This document shows, piece after piece, positions 1 to 7,550 of a DNA stretch of 64,000 nt. The stretch lies in assembly GCF_001444425.1 (NCBI RefSeq), contig NZ_CP013189.1, positions 2,232,001 through 2,296,000 of the forward strand, read 5' to 3'. The stretch is from Pseudohongiella spirulinae (GTDB taxonomy: Bacteria > Pseudomonadota > Gammaproteobacteria > Pseudomonadales > Pseudohongiellaceae). The notes under the pieces are model-generated. The model saw only the letters and a program-made list of their open reading frames with translations. It did no database searches and was not told the origin of the DNA. Every line of letters starts with the position of its first letter. Position 1 is the stretch's first letter. The translations under genes and the position numbers were made by a program.

Positions 1-2
1 TT

Positions 3-329
3 GCCTGGATCTTCACGCGTGATACCGAGGTCGCCGATATTATCCGGCTTTATATCTGGATCATGCCGCTGGGTTACGGCATGCAGGGCGTCATAATCTT
101 GTGCAATTCGGCACTGAACGCCATCCATAAACCCATGGTTGCGCTGTATCTGAGCATTGCCCGCTTTTTTGTGTTTTATGTGCCGCTGGCCTGGATCGGC
201 AGTCAGTTCTGGGGATTGACCGGTATTTTTGTCGGGGCTTTTGCTGGCAACCTGCTAATGGCCATACTGTCCTGGATTGTGTTTAAACGCGTACTCAATC
301 TGGAAAAAGCACAGATGCTGCCAGCATGA
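3..329 (+). CDS. MATE family multidrug/Na+ antiporter, C-terminal part (truncated by window edge)
   Basis: Only the last 108 codons are visible; the reading frame is open from base 3 with no start inside. The translated piece is almost entirely hydrophobic and contains two or three membrane spans (around GYGMQGVIILCNSALNA, the FVFYVPLAWIG segment and the LTGIFVGAFAGNLLMAILSW segment), followed by a short basic tail. The pattern of a polar-flanked helix with GxxxGVxxxxxxxLNAxxKP is typical of the last repeat of MATE exporters, which extrude cationic drugs or metabolites in exchange for H+ or Na+. It runs convergently towards the radical SAM gene, with 27 bases between them. Family assignment is inferred from this fragment only. 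Confidence 0.75.
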   Translation, partial: AWIFTRDTEVADIIRLYIWIMPLGYGMQGVIILCNSALNAIHKPMVALYLSIARFFVFYVPLAWIGSQFWGLTGIFVGAFAGNLLMAILSWIVFKRVLNLEKAQMLPA

Positions 330-356
330 CCGCGACTACATTTGCACCGGCACCAA

Positions 357-1985
357 TCAGGGACTTCTGAACAATCCTCTCAGACCCTTCATCAGGCTAC
401 CGGTGCGACTGGCCGCCACGACCGGATCAGCTGTCGCAGCAGCACTGTCGAGCTCGGCTGACTCAGCGTCGGTCGCCAGTGACAGACTCTTATCTTCCAT
501 TTTCACGATTCGCGGCGCATCTTCGCCGTCAGCAAAGCTCAATCGGTTATTCTTCTCCTGGAATTCGAGCATTTCAAAGCAGATTTTCTCGAACTCATCC
601 TGCGGGAGGAGATCCGGACGCTCCTGGAGATTCAGGAAGAATCGACGATTCATGGAACCAGACAGGTAGTGCAGATTCTTCTTGTCCTTGATCAACAGAC
701 CTTCCCGCTCAGCCAATTCGTACAACGGCGTACCACGCAATGGAATGTAGTTAAAAAAGAAGAAAAACTCCGGAGCAATGCGCTTGTTCAGTTCAAGTGT
801 CTGGCGCATGTTCTCCGCTGTTTCCAGTGGCATACCAACGATATTAAATGTCAGGCGATTGATGCCTGCTTTTTTGCAATTCTCTGCCGCATCGATCACT
901 TGCTGATTGGTCATTTTTCGGCCCAGCATGGTGCTGCGATAGGTCTCATCACCACTTTCAATGCCAAACCAGATAGTGTGACATCCAGCCGCAGCGGCTT
1001 TTTCGCAGAACTTTTCATTCATCACTTCAACGCGCGAATTGATCGAGAAGGGCAGGCCCACTTGATCCTGATAAAGCTCAAAAAAAGCATTCACAAACTT
1101 GAGGTTGGACAGGAACAGCTCATCCCAGAACTCAAAATATCCGGCGCCATATTTATCACGCAGGCGGATCAGCTCATCCACCATGGCCTGCGGTTCGTAC
1201 TTGCGAAGAAACTCTTTTTTGTTTTTCCAGCCTTCCAGCAAAGGAGTATTGCAGCAATAGGTGCACCGATAGGGACAACCCCGCCCGGTCATGACCGGCA
1301 GCACCAGTTTTTCCTTGGGTCCGAAAATCGATGTATTGACGTTCTGAAAACCATCTTCCTTTTCAAAGATGTCGTAGTCCGGGAAAGGCAAAGCCGCCAG
1401 GTCGCCGATCTGATGAGCGTCGGTTTCAAACACAGAGCCATCGGCCATGGTCTCCCACATACCATCAACCGGACCATCTTTACTGCCGCGCAGAAACTGC
1501 ACCAGGTTGCCCATGGCATACTCACCATCGCCGGTGCAGATAAAGTCGATATCGGGGTTCTCAATAGTCTGCTGTTGCGACAACATGGCCTGATAACCGC
1601 CCACACAGATCGCTGTTTCGGGAAGCCGCCGCTTTAGTTCGGAAAAATATGGCAGCATCGGGAACCAATGCGGACTCATCACCGAGAACGCCACAATGTC
1701 CGGTTTGATTTCGGCAATGGATGCTGCAAAGTTCTCCGGCGAATACGCCTGTTCATCGCGCAGAATCAGTATAGGCTTAAGGATAACCTCAACCCACGGA
1801 AAATCACGTTTCAGGTAAGCTGAAATGCTGGCCAGCGGCATGGCGACCTCATTTCCATCGGGCGAGTAAAAACTCAGCACCAGCTTTAACTTGCGGCCCG
1901 CTGCCTTACCGTGCCAGCGCGACAGTTCCTGTGGATAGACAGGACGCTCGCGACTGACAGCAATTACATCCGCGACTGAAGTCAT
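357..1985 (-). CDS. B12-binding domain radical SAM protein
   Basis: A 542-residue protein. Residues about 33-165 look like a cobalamin-binding Rossmann domain (VAFSVMSPHWFPM, then VGGYQAML and CTGDGE), and residues about 230-440 a radical SAM barrel with the cluster motif CPYRCTYC, cysteines 237, 241 and 244. The C-terminal 60 residues are low-complexity and Ala/Ser/Asp rich. Such enzymes use a 4Fe-4S cluster and SAM, often with cobalamin, for methylation or rearrangement of unactivated carbons; the substrate here is unknown. The chosen start has a good ribosome site (AGAGGAG, 5-6 bases upstream); an upstream in-frame ATG at 2039 lacks one. The gene stands alone, divergent from the nitroreductase gene, so the context does not name a pathway. 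Confidence 0.85.
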   Translation of the reverse strand: MTSVADVIAVSRERPVYPQELSRWHGKAAGRKLKLVLSFYSPDGNEVAMPLASISAYLKRDFPWVEVILKPILILRDEQAYSPENFAASIAEIKPDIVAFSVMSPHWFPMLPYFSELKRRLPETAICVGGYQAMLSQQQTIENPDIDFICTGDGEYAMGNLVQFLRGSKDGPVDGMWETMADGSVFETDAHQIGDLAALPFPDYDIFEKEDGFQNVNTSIFGPKEKLVLPVMTGRGCPYRCTYCCNTPLLEGWKNKKEFLRKYEPQAMVDELIRLRDKYGAGYFEFWDELFLSNLKFVNAFFELYQDQVGLPFSINSRVEVMNEKFCEKAAAAGCHTIWFGIESGDETYRSTMLGRKMTNQQVIDAAENCKKAGINRLTFNIVGMPLETAENMRQTLELNKRIAPEFFFFFNYIPLRGTPLYELAEREGLLIKDKKNLHYLSGSMNRRFFLNLQERPDLLPQDEFEKICFEMLEFQEKNNRLSFADGEDAPRIVKMEDKSLSLATDAESAELDSAAATADPVVAASRTGSLMKGLRGLFRSP

Positions 1986-2152
1986 ATACTCCTCTCGGTT
2001 GGCTATTCGTGGGAAATAATACCACCCCATCGACCGCACATGAAAGGATTGCTGACACGGATAATCGGAAAGTCACCTTTGCCCTGTGCTGCATTTGATT
2101 TATGCTTCCGAGACTTGCGACTCAGAAACACGTAAACGCGATGGTCTGTACT

Positions 2153-2710
2153 ATGAATGATCTGCTGGAAAAACTGCACAACCGTGTATCGGCCCCCAGA
2201 CTTACCGGGCCTGAACCCGACGCTTCGCAACTCGACGCCATCTATCGGGCAGCATTGCGGGCCGCCGACCACGCGCTGCTGCGACCCTGGCGTTTCCTGG
2301 TGATAAAAGGTGACGCCAGATATCGGCTGGGAGACTTATGGGCCAAGGCTTGTCACCTGGACAATTGCGAGATCTCCCCGGAAGAACTGCAGGCGCAGCG
2401 CAATAAACTCCTGCGCGCGCCCATTATTATTGTTGGTATCGTCAGCCCTAAAGAGCACCCAAAAGTCCCCGTTACCGAGCAACACCTGTCAGCCGGTGCT
2501 GCACTGCAGAACATGCTCAATGCCGCTCATGCCCTGGATCTGGGTGCTATCTGGCGCACTGGCCCAATGGCCGAACATCCGCTTGTCCTAGAGGGTCTGG
2601 GCTTGCAACCGCATGAAGCAATTATAGGTTTTCTTTATCTGGGGCAGGTTGATGGTCCCCGGCGTCCCTTGCGCCCGGAGCCCACTACCCCTTATTTTCA
2701 GGAATGGTAA
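2153..2710 (+). CDS. Nitroreductase family protein, YdjA-like
   Basis: A 185-residue FMN-dependent nitroreductase-fold protein. Visible family features are the N-terminal NRVSAPRL segment (the Arg-Arg/Ser-type FMN phosphate contact), AALRAADHALLRPWRF, and the C-terminal GAIWRTGPM and IIGFLYLGQ segments, which together match the short single-domain YdjA group rather than NfsA/NfsB. These enzymes reduce nitro or quinone compounds with NAD(P)H; the physiological substrate of YdjA is not established. I chose the ATG at 2153 because the homology begins there; an in-frame ATG at 2141 is possible and neither has a strong ribosome site. The stop codon is directly followed by the ATG of the acyltransferase gene, so the two are probably co-transcribed and translationally coupled. 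Confidence 0.85.
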   Translation: MNDLLEKLHNRVSAPRLTGPEPDASQLDAIYRAALRAADHALLRPWRFLVIKGDARYRLGDLWAKACHLDNCEISPEELQAQRNKLLRAPIIIVGIVSPKEHPKVPVTEQHLSAGAALQNMLNAAHALDLGAIWRTGPMAEHPLVLEGLGLQPHEAIIGFLYLGQVDGPRRPLRPEPTTPYFQEW

Positions 2711-3319
2711 ATGTCAGAACAACACTCAAAAATAAAAATAATGCGCACGACCGTTTTCTGCACACCTCTCGTGACGCCTTTGTTGCGCGGACTGTCGTCA
2801 CTGATTCTCTGGCTGATGGGCTGGAAGGCCATCGGTAAACCCATCAAGGATCAACGCTTTGTATTGATTGGAGCTCCGCATACCAGCAACTGGGATTTCC
2901 CTTTGATGCTTATGGTGGTGTTGAAATTACGCTTGCGGCTGCACTGGATGGGCAAACACAGCCTGTTCCCATTCCCGGTTGGCGGGGTGATGCGCTGGCT
3001 GGGAGGCATTCCAATTGACAGGACACGCCATCATGGTGTGGTCGATCAGGTCGTGCAGCAGTATGGGGAAAATCCCGAGCTTGTAGTTCTGGTGCCACCT
3101 GAAGGCACCCGTTCCAGGGTCAAGGACTGGAAGACCGGCTTTTATCACATCGCTAATAACGCTGGTGTACCCATCCTGATGGGCTATCTGGATGTCAGCC
3201 GAAAAGAAGCCGGACTGGCCGACTTCTTTAATCCCACAGGTCACGTTGACGAGGATATGCGTGCCATACGTCAGTTTTATGCTGACAAAAAAGGCATCAG
3301 GCCAGAGAACGCTGATTAA
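2711..3319 (+). CDS. Lysophospholipid/1-acylglycerol-3-phosphate acyltransferase family protein
   Basis: A 202-residue PlsC-like acyltransferase. The catalytic HX4D box is HTSNWD (H57, D62) and the acceptor-binding box is PPEGTRS (E131 to S135), in the usual order and spacing. A hydrophobic segment near residues 20-37 suggests peripheral or single-span membrane attachment. Members transfer an acyl chain to a lysophospholipid or similar acceptor at the inner membrane; the acceptor cannot be read from the sequence. The ATG directly abuts the TAA of the upstream nitroreductase gene. The last 23 bases overlap the 3' end of the convergent TetR gene, so the two transcripts are complementary at their ends. 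Confidence 0.85.
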   Translation: MSEQHSKIKIMRTTVFCTPLVTPLLRGLSSLILWLMGWKAIGKPIKDQRFVLIGAPHTSNWDFPLMLMVVLKLRLRLHWMGKHSLFPFPVGGVMRWLGGIPIDRTRHHGVVDQVVQQYGENPELVVLVPPEGTRSRVKDWKTGFYHIANNAGVPILMGYLDVSRKEAGLADFFNPTGHVDEDMRAIRQFYADKKGIRPENAD

Positions 3320-4070
3320 CAAGCGGAGTCTGCTGCGCCGCATTGACATCATAGTTGAGTGCATTCAAGACGTGCTGCAAGGTAAATCCGGCGAAGGTAT
3401 CAATACTGGTTTTCATTTGCTGAAACTTCCAGCGCTTCAGGTACCACTGCTGCAGCATCGCTGTAGTCGCCGCTGCCAACAAACCCAGATCGTCATCGTA
3501 AGAGAAAACGCCTGCGTCGATACCCTGTCTGAAAATGGACTTCAAACGCTCATCAAATTTCTGTTCCATCTGAGTGGCAGCTTCCCGCTGCTGTTTATCC
3601 AGACCCTTGGCTTCAATAAAGCAGAAGTAGTACCACTGATGCATAATATCGTTCATGTAAATATCAGCGAATAAGGCGGCTTTCAGGTGCTCATAGGGCG
3701 GCAGGTTGTGATTGCTGATATCCGACATGACATCATCAATCGTCTGGCGCACAACAGCTTCGATGGCTGAGGCAAGGTCACTTTTGCTGCCAATATACGC
3801 GTACAGACCGCCCATGCTGATCTCGGTTTCCCGGCTCAGGTCGCGCAGGCTCATGGAATGGAACCCCTGGCTGTTTGCCAGGCGAAACGTGCAGGTGAAG
3901 ATTTTCTGCAGATTACGCAGCGCCGTTTTGCCGTTTTTGATCTGCATACGGTCATGATGCACCGCAAAGACCCGCTCCCACAGAGGCTCGCCTTCCAAAG
4001 GCCAGGCCTTGCGAAAGGCTTTCACTGAAGTGTTGTGGGGCCATACGTCAGCCATGGATTCAACTGCCAT
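3297..4070 (-). CDS. TetR family transcriptional regulator
   Basis: A 257-residue protein with a TetR DNA-binding domain at about residues 50-100: a first helix (LRNLQKIFTCTFRLANSQGF) then the helix-turn-helix LRDLSRETEISMGGLYAYIGSK. The remainder is a helical ligand-binding and dimerisation domain. Unusually it has about 45 residues before the DNA-binding domain, whereas most TetR proteins begin close to it; an AGGAG 9 bases upstream of the ATG at 4070 supports the long form. Members typically repress a neighbouring gene until a small ligand binds. The candidate targets are its own promoter and the TauE-type transporter 104 bases upstream on the same strand. The ligand is unknown. Confidence 0.88.
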   Translation of the reverse strand: MAVESMADVWPHNTSVKAFRKAWPLEGEPLWERVFAVHHDRMQIKNGKTALRNLQKIFTCTFRLANSQGFHSMSLRDLSRETEISMGGLYAYIGSKSDLASAIEAVVRQTIDDVMSDISNHNLPPYEHLKAALFADIYMNDIMHQWYYFCFIEAKGLDKQQREAATQMEQKFDERLKSIFRQGIDAGVFSYDDDLGLLAAATTAMLQQWYLKRWKFQQMKTSIDTFAGFTLQHVLNALNYDVNAAQQTPLVNQRSLA

Positions 4071-4174
4071 CCAGCGTTACTCCTGATCAATTGTTTTTTA
4101 TAATTCTCTAATACCGTTCGCACTATCACAGCAGCCTGTATCGAACAGTACAATTCCCTTGAAGATCAGGAAGT

Positions 4175-4924
4175 TTACACCAAGACACCACTATTAACCA
4201 ATGCGCTGACTACCGCATAAAGGCCAGAAAAAGCACACAGCAGCAGAGAGCCACCCCTGAGCAAGCCCGGCGACATGCGATGCATGGTTCTGCGAGCCAC
4301 CCAGAAACCAAGCACGGTTGCCGGCACCAAAGGCAAAGAAAGTGCGACATGCAACCAGCCAAAATGGCCGATCGGTGCCAGGATCAGCAAAGAGATGATG
4401 CAACTGACTGTAAAAAAAGCGGCCAGATTGGCGCGAATCAGCGCCACGTTCTGATGCTGCCATAACAGGGCCATGGGCGGCCCGCCAATGGAGGTACTGG
4501 TGCCCATAAAACCGGACAAAAAGCCAGCGGCCATCATTCGGCTATTGGTAGGACTCCAGCGTAACGACGTCAGACTCACCACTACTGCAAACAACACCGA
4601 TATACCGATCCACAGCGCCAGCATGTCCTTATCAATCCACAGCAGTAGTCCGGCCCCTGCCAGCGAACCGGGTATCCGCCCGATGACAGCGGCCTTTAAG
4701 CCCTGCAGTGATATGCCATCACGGAAGTACCAGGCATTAATTAACGACAGCACCAGCGCAGACACAGTCACCGGTGCAGGTACAAAATCCGGATTAACAA
4801 AAAACAGAACCGGTGCCGCTACCACCGCCAGGCCAAAACCAATGGCCGTCTGTACAAAGGCGCCAACAAACACCAACGCAGCCGCTAAAATAATATCCAA
4901 AGTCGTGTCGTCCGCACTGACCAA
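4175..4924 (-). CDS. TauE/SafE (DUF81) family anion exporter
   Basis: A 249-residue integral membrane protein with about eight hydrophobic segments. The N-terminal stretch VGAFVQTAIGFGLAVVAAPV and the central FLSGFMGTSTSIGGPPMALL are the two inverted-repeat signature segments of the TauE/SafE family, which moves sulfite, sulfoacetate or other small organic anions across the inner membrane. No sulfur-metabolism gene is nearby, so the substrate is open. It lies upstream of the TetR gene on the same strand and may be in one unit with it. The 71-base gap to the divergent radical SAM gene carries that gene's -10 box. Confidence 0.85.
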   Translation of the reverse strand: MVSADDTTLDIILAAALVFVGAFVQTAIGFGLAVVAAPVLFFVNPDFVPAPVTVSALVLSLINAWYFRDGISLQGLKAAVIGRIPGSLAGAGLLLWIDKDMLALWIGISVLFAVVVSLTSLRWSPTNSRMMAAGFLSGFMGTSTSIGGPPMALLWQHQNVALIRANLAAFFTVSCIISLLILAPIGHFGWLHVALSLPLVPATVLGFWVARRTMHRMSPGLLRGGSLLLCAFSGLYAVVSALVNSGVLV

Positions 4925-4978
4925 ACATCAAAGGCGCGTATTCTACGCCCCTGCCCTGCTCATCGCCACCAGGCAATC

Positions 4979-4987
4979 TGGTATACT
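4979..4987 (+). promoter_or_regulatory. Extended -10 promoter element very close to a start codon
   Basis: The sequence TGGTATACT matches an extended -10 box (TGnTATAAT, five of six in the hexamer). It ends 8 bases before the ATG at 4996, so transcription would be expected to begin on or within about two bases of that ATG. No recognisable -35 box and no ribosome binding site were found. Predicted by eye only. Confidence 0.5.
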
Positions 4988-4995
4988 TCACGCCC

Positions 4996-5886
4996 ATGTA
5001 TCCCATGTCCTATATCGAACCGGTGTTCCGCCCACCCAGCGAATGGAAGTCCCTGATTCTGCAGGTAACCAACGGCTGCTCGTGGAACAAATGCACATTC
5101 TGCGATATGTATACCGCCCCGCAGAAGCGCTTCAAACCCCAGCCCATCGAGGCCCTGGAAGCCCAGGTGCGCGACATCGTGCAGGCCGACCTGCCGGTCT
5201 ACCGGGTCTTCCTGGCCGACGGCGACGCCATGACATTGTCGACCCGCCGCCTGCACGACATCCTGGACATGCTCAACCGCTGGCTGCCCCACAAACCCCG
5301 CATCAGCGCCTACTGCCTGCCCCGCAATCTTCGCAATAAAAGCGTTGAAGACCTTCGCGAACTGCGCGCAAAAGGTCTGAGCCTGCTTTACGTGGGCTGC
5401 GAAACCGGCGATGACGAACTGCTGCAACTGATCGAGAAAGGCGAAACTTTCGACAGCTCGCTGGAAGCCCTGCAAAAGATGAAGGCTGCCGGCATCAAAA
5501 GCTCGGTCATGGTGCTCAACGGCCTGGGTGGTCCCGAACTCAGCGAGCGCCACGCCATCAACAGCGCTCGCCTGATGAACGCGGCTCAGCCCGAATACCT
5601 GTCTACGCTGGTGGTTGAGCTGCCCAACGGCACTGAGCGATTTACAAAGCACTTTGGTGATCGCTGGCGCAAGCTGGGCAAGCTGGAGCTGTTCCGGGAG
5701 ATGGAAATTTTTCTGGACCATCTGGAGCTGGAGAGCACAATTTTCCGCAGTGATCATGCGTCGAATTATCTGGTTCTGAAAGGTGTGCTGGGCAAGGATA
5801 AAGACGCGCTGCTGCAGACCGTGCGGACTGCGATTCATCAGCCGGGGCGCATTGCCTTGCGCGAAGAGTGGCAGCGCGGACTTTGA
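4996..5886 (+). CDS. Radical SAM protein with CX4CX2C cluster motif
   Basis: A 296-residue radical SAM protein of unknown substrate. The cluster motif is NGCSWNKCTFCDMY with cysteines at 28, 33 and 36, a CX4CX2C spacing instead of the common CX3CX2C. Further family features are LADGDAMTLSTRRLHDIL (strand 2 with the conserved acidic patch), LLYVGCETGDDELL and the SSVMVLNGLGG segment. Length fits a barrel-only enzyme without accessory cluster domain. The first ATG (4996) and a second in-frame ATG (5005) are both possible; there is no ribosome site, and a -10 box lies just upstream, consistent with leaderless translation. The gene is rich in C-ending codons, which produces a long antisense open frame that I regard as spurious. 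Confidence 0.85.
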   Translation: MYPMSYIEPVFRPPSEWKSLILQVTNGCSWNKCTFCDMYTAPQKRFKPQPIEALEAQVRDIVQADLPVYRVFLADGDAMTLSTRRLHDILDMLNRWLPHKPRISAYCLPRNLRNKSVEDLRELRAKGLSLLYVGCETGDDELLQLIEKGETFDSSLEALQKMKAAGIKSSVMVLNGLGGPELSERHAINSARLMNAAQPEYLSTLVVELPNGTERFTKHFGDRWRKLGKLELFREMEIFLDHLELESTIFRSDHASNYLVLKGVLGKDKDALLQTVRTAIHQPGRIALREEWQRGL

Positions 5887-5891
5887 GGCGC

Positions 5892-5917
5892 TCACTTCGT
5901 AGCGCGCTACGGAGTGA
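5892..5917. repeat. 26-bp near-perfect palindrome, REP-like
   Basis: Two 13-base arms, TCACTTCGTAGCG and CGCTACGGAGTGA, are adjacent and differ at one pair. It lies 5 bases after the stop of the radical SAM gene and 9 bases before the end of the convergent DUF502 gene. No T-run follows on either strand, so it is not a classic terminator, though it could protect or end both transcripts. The GCTACGGAGTGA core recurs in both orientations in the larger element at 6594-6871. Confidence 0.7.
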
Positions 5918-5926
5918 TCCTACAAG

Positions 5927-6526
5927 TCAGGCACGGGATTTCTTTTGGCCAAGGCCGGCGCTCATGATCAGCCGCAGCGCATCACCTGCATCGATGTTGG
6001 CGGATTCCACGCAATCCTTTGGCAGTACCACCATATAACCTCCGACCTGATAGCTCATCGGCAGATAGACCGCCACCTCATCGTCACCGATCATCTGCCC
6101 CAGCCGAGAGCGCTCGTCGTCACCTTGCTTGGTGACCACGCCCAACAGGCGGTACGGCGTATCGGGCATGCGCACCCAGACCACTTTCTGATCACTGAAA
6201 TTCTGCCCGCCGATCAGGTCAAAGAAATCCTTGATGGTGTTATACAGGTAGTTCAGCACCGGGATACGATCAATCAGCTTATGTCCCCAAAGCCAGAGTG
6301 GCTTTATGATACGCACCCGAAAGCTGATGCCTGTCACAACCGCCAGCGCCAAAAACGACACAATCGCCAGTCCCGGAATATACCACTCGGCCGGCAGCAC
6401 CAGATCCCAAACCTGCTTCAGCCACTCCTCTACCGTCGTCAGCACCCAGATCAGTAACTGAATCGACAGTACGATGGGTAACAACAGCGACAGGCCCGTC
6501 AACAGATCCTTGCTCAGCTTTTTCAA
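5927..6526 (-). CDS. DUF502 family inner-membrane protein
   Basis: A 199-residue protein with two membrane spans, about residues 9-31 and 52-75, followed by a soluble part of about 120 residues. The segment RIPVLNYLYNTIKDFFDLI just after the second span and the later VYLPMSYQVGGYMVVLPK match the DUF502 family of proteobacterial and plant proteins; in Arabidopsis the related LCV/COV proteins affect membrane trafficking, but no bacterial function is established. It sits alone between the 26-bp palindrome at its 3' end and the large inverted-repeat element upstream of its start. AT-rich ribosome region upstream of the ATG contains AGGAGA. Confidence 0.88.
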   Translation of the reverse strand: MKKLSKDLLTGLSLLLPIVLSIQLLIWVLTTVEEWLKQVWDLVLPAEWYIPGLAIVSFLALAVVTGISFRVRIIKPLWLWGHKLIDRIPVLNYLYNTIKDFFDLIGGQNFSDQKVVWVRMPDTPYRLLGVVTKQGDDERSRLGQMIGDDEVAVYLPMSYQVGGYMVVLPKDCVESANIDAGDALRLIMSAGLGQKKSRA

Positions 6527-6593
6527 AATCTATCTCCTCAGGTCGTTTGCCCTTAAGTGTGTCGTATTGGTGGCGCAACGTACAGACGTTATC

Positions 6594-6871
6594 ACTTCGG
6601 AGTCCGCGCTGTGCACTGGTCCCTATTACTACGTAGCCCGCGGCGTGCGCTGAGCCTGCGGAAGCGTTCAGGCGTTTGCTTCGACGTGGAATCCAGCACA
6701 ATGTCAGCGACGGGATGTCGGGTGCTGACAGACTGGACCGTCGGCGGACAGGACGTCCGCCGCCGAGCCCTACAAGGACGTATTCACGGGCGTGTCCAGT
6801 CTGCAGCACCCGACAGCCCGGCGCGCGCTACGGAGTGATAAGGACCAGCGCACAGCGCGGGCTACGGAGTA
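6594..6871. repeat. Nested inverted-repeat element between DUF502 and HD-domain genes
   Basis: The outer arms are about 49 bases long, 6594-6642 and 6823-6871, and are imperfect inverted copies; their best part is 19 bases (6604-6622 against 6842-6860) with one mismatch. Each arm contains inverted and direct copies of a CTACGGAGTGATA-like unit. Inside lies a second, tighter palindrome (6716-6815). It fills the only gene-free stretch over 300 bases in the window (6527-6923). Size and terminal inverted repeats fit a miniature mobile element or a composite intergenic repeat; no transposase or target duplication was seen. Confidence 0.7.
6716..6815. other. 100-bp cloverleaf-like palindrome within the larger repeat element
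   Basis: Arms at 6716-6738 and 6794-6815 are complementary over 22 bases apart from one extra A in the left arm. The 55-base interior holds two further hairpins: an 8-bp stem at 6742-6749/6755-6762 around the loop AGGAC, and a 4-bp stem GCCC/GGGC at 6767-6770/6788-6791. Transcribed, this would be a stable three-stem structure. I see no open reading frame that looks real here. Confidence 0.7.
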
Positions 6872-6923
6872 CCGTCAGACCATGCTAGAATCCAGCACCA
6901 GGTACACAGTCACAGAGGTCCTC

Positions 6924-7508
6924 ATGAGCGAGCATAAACAGGCGACTTTCAAAAGCTTCGACACCAGCACCCAGCAAGACTGGCAAATCATCGGCAAAGC
7001 ATTCAACGACTTTGCCAAAAACCTGCCCGAGCGCGTGATCAAACATCTGGAGCTGCTAAAGGGAGATTGTGGTGGCTTCCCGGTGGATCGACTGGAGCAC
7101 TGCCTGCAGACAGCCACTCGCGCCTACGAGGCTGGCGAAGATGAAGAATACGTCGTGGTGTCGCTGCTGCACGACATCGGTGATACGCTGGGAACCTACG
7201 ATCACGGCGAAGTGGCTGCAGCCATTCTCAAACCCTTTGTGAGCGAGGCCAATCACTGGCTGCTGCGCCATCATCAGATTTTTCAGGGTTACGACTACTT
7301 CCACCATCTGGGTGGTGACCGCGATATGCGCGAAAAGTATGCCGACTCTCCTTACTATGAGCACACCAAACGCTTTTGTGAGCTTTATGATGGCAAGGCA
7401 TTCGACCCGGATTACGAGTCAAAGCCTCTGGAGTTTTTCATTCCGATGGTCAAACGGGTCATGGCCAGGCCTCAGAAGACGATATTTAATGGTATCAAGG
7501 ACGCCTAA
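6924..7508 (+). CDS. HD-domain protein (COG4341-like)
   Basis: A 194-residue protein of the HD superfamily. The HD pair is H83-D84 in SLLHDIGDTLG, preceded by H59 in RLEHCLQTA and followed by histidines in LLRHHQIFQGYDYFHHLGG, so a full metal-binding set is present. This arrangement resembles the predicted HD phosphohydrolases of COG4341; the same fold includes the di-iron oxygenases PhnZ and myo-inositol oxygenase, so an oxygenase role is also possible. No phosphonate gene is nearby. The start at 6924 is preceded by AGAGG; an upstream in-frame ATG would run into the repeat element and lacks support. The gene appears monocistronic. Confidence 0.8.
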   Translation: MSEHKQATFKSFDTSTQQDWQIIGKAFNDFAKNLPERVIKHLELLKGDCGGFPVDRLEHCLQTATRAYEAGEDEEYVVVSLLHDIGDTLGTYDHGEVAAAILKPFVSEANHWLLRHHQIFQGYDYFHHLGGDRDMREKYADSPYYEHTKRFCELYDGKAFDPDYESKPLEFFIPMVKRVMARPQKTIFNGIKDA

Positions 7509-7550
7509 AGCGTATCACCACTCTATAATCACAGCGCACGGGCCTGCCGT

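Noticed and set aside
669-1637. A 322-codon open frame opposite the B12-type radical SAM gene
   Set aside because: Composition and lack of start signals mark it as a shadow of the minus-strand gene, which has cluster cysteines and a ribosome site.
4960-5895. A 311-codon open frame antisense to the radical SAM gene
   Set aside because: The plus-strand frame carries the iron-sulfur motif and family segments, while the antisense product has no recognisable pattern and a Gln/His/Ala-rich composition typical of antisense translation of a C-ending-codon gene.
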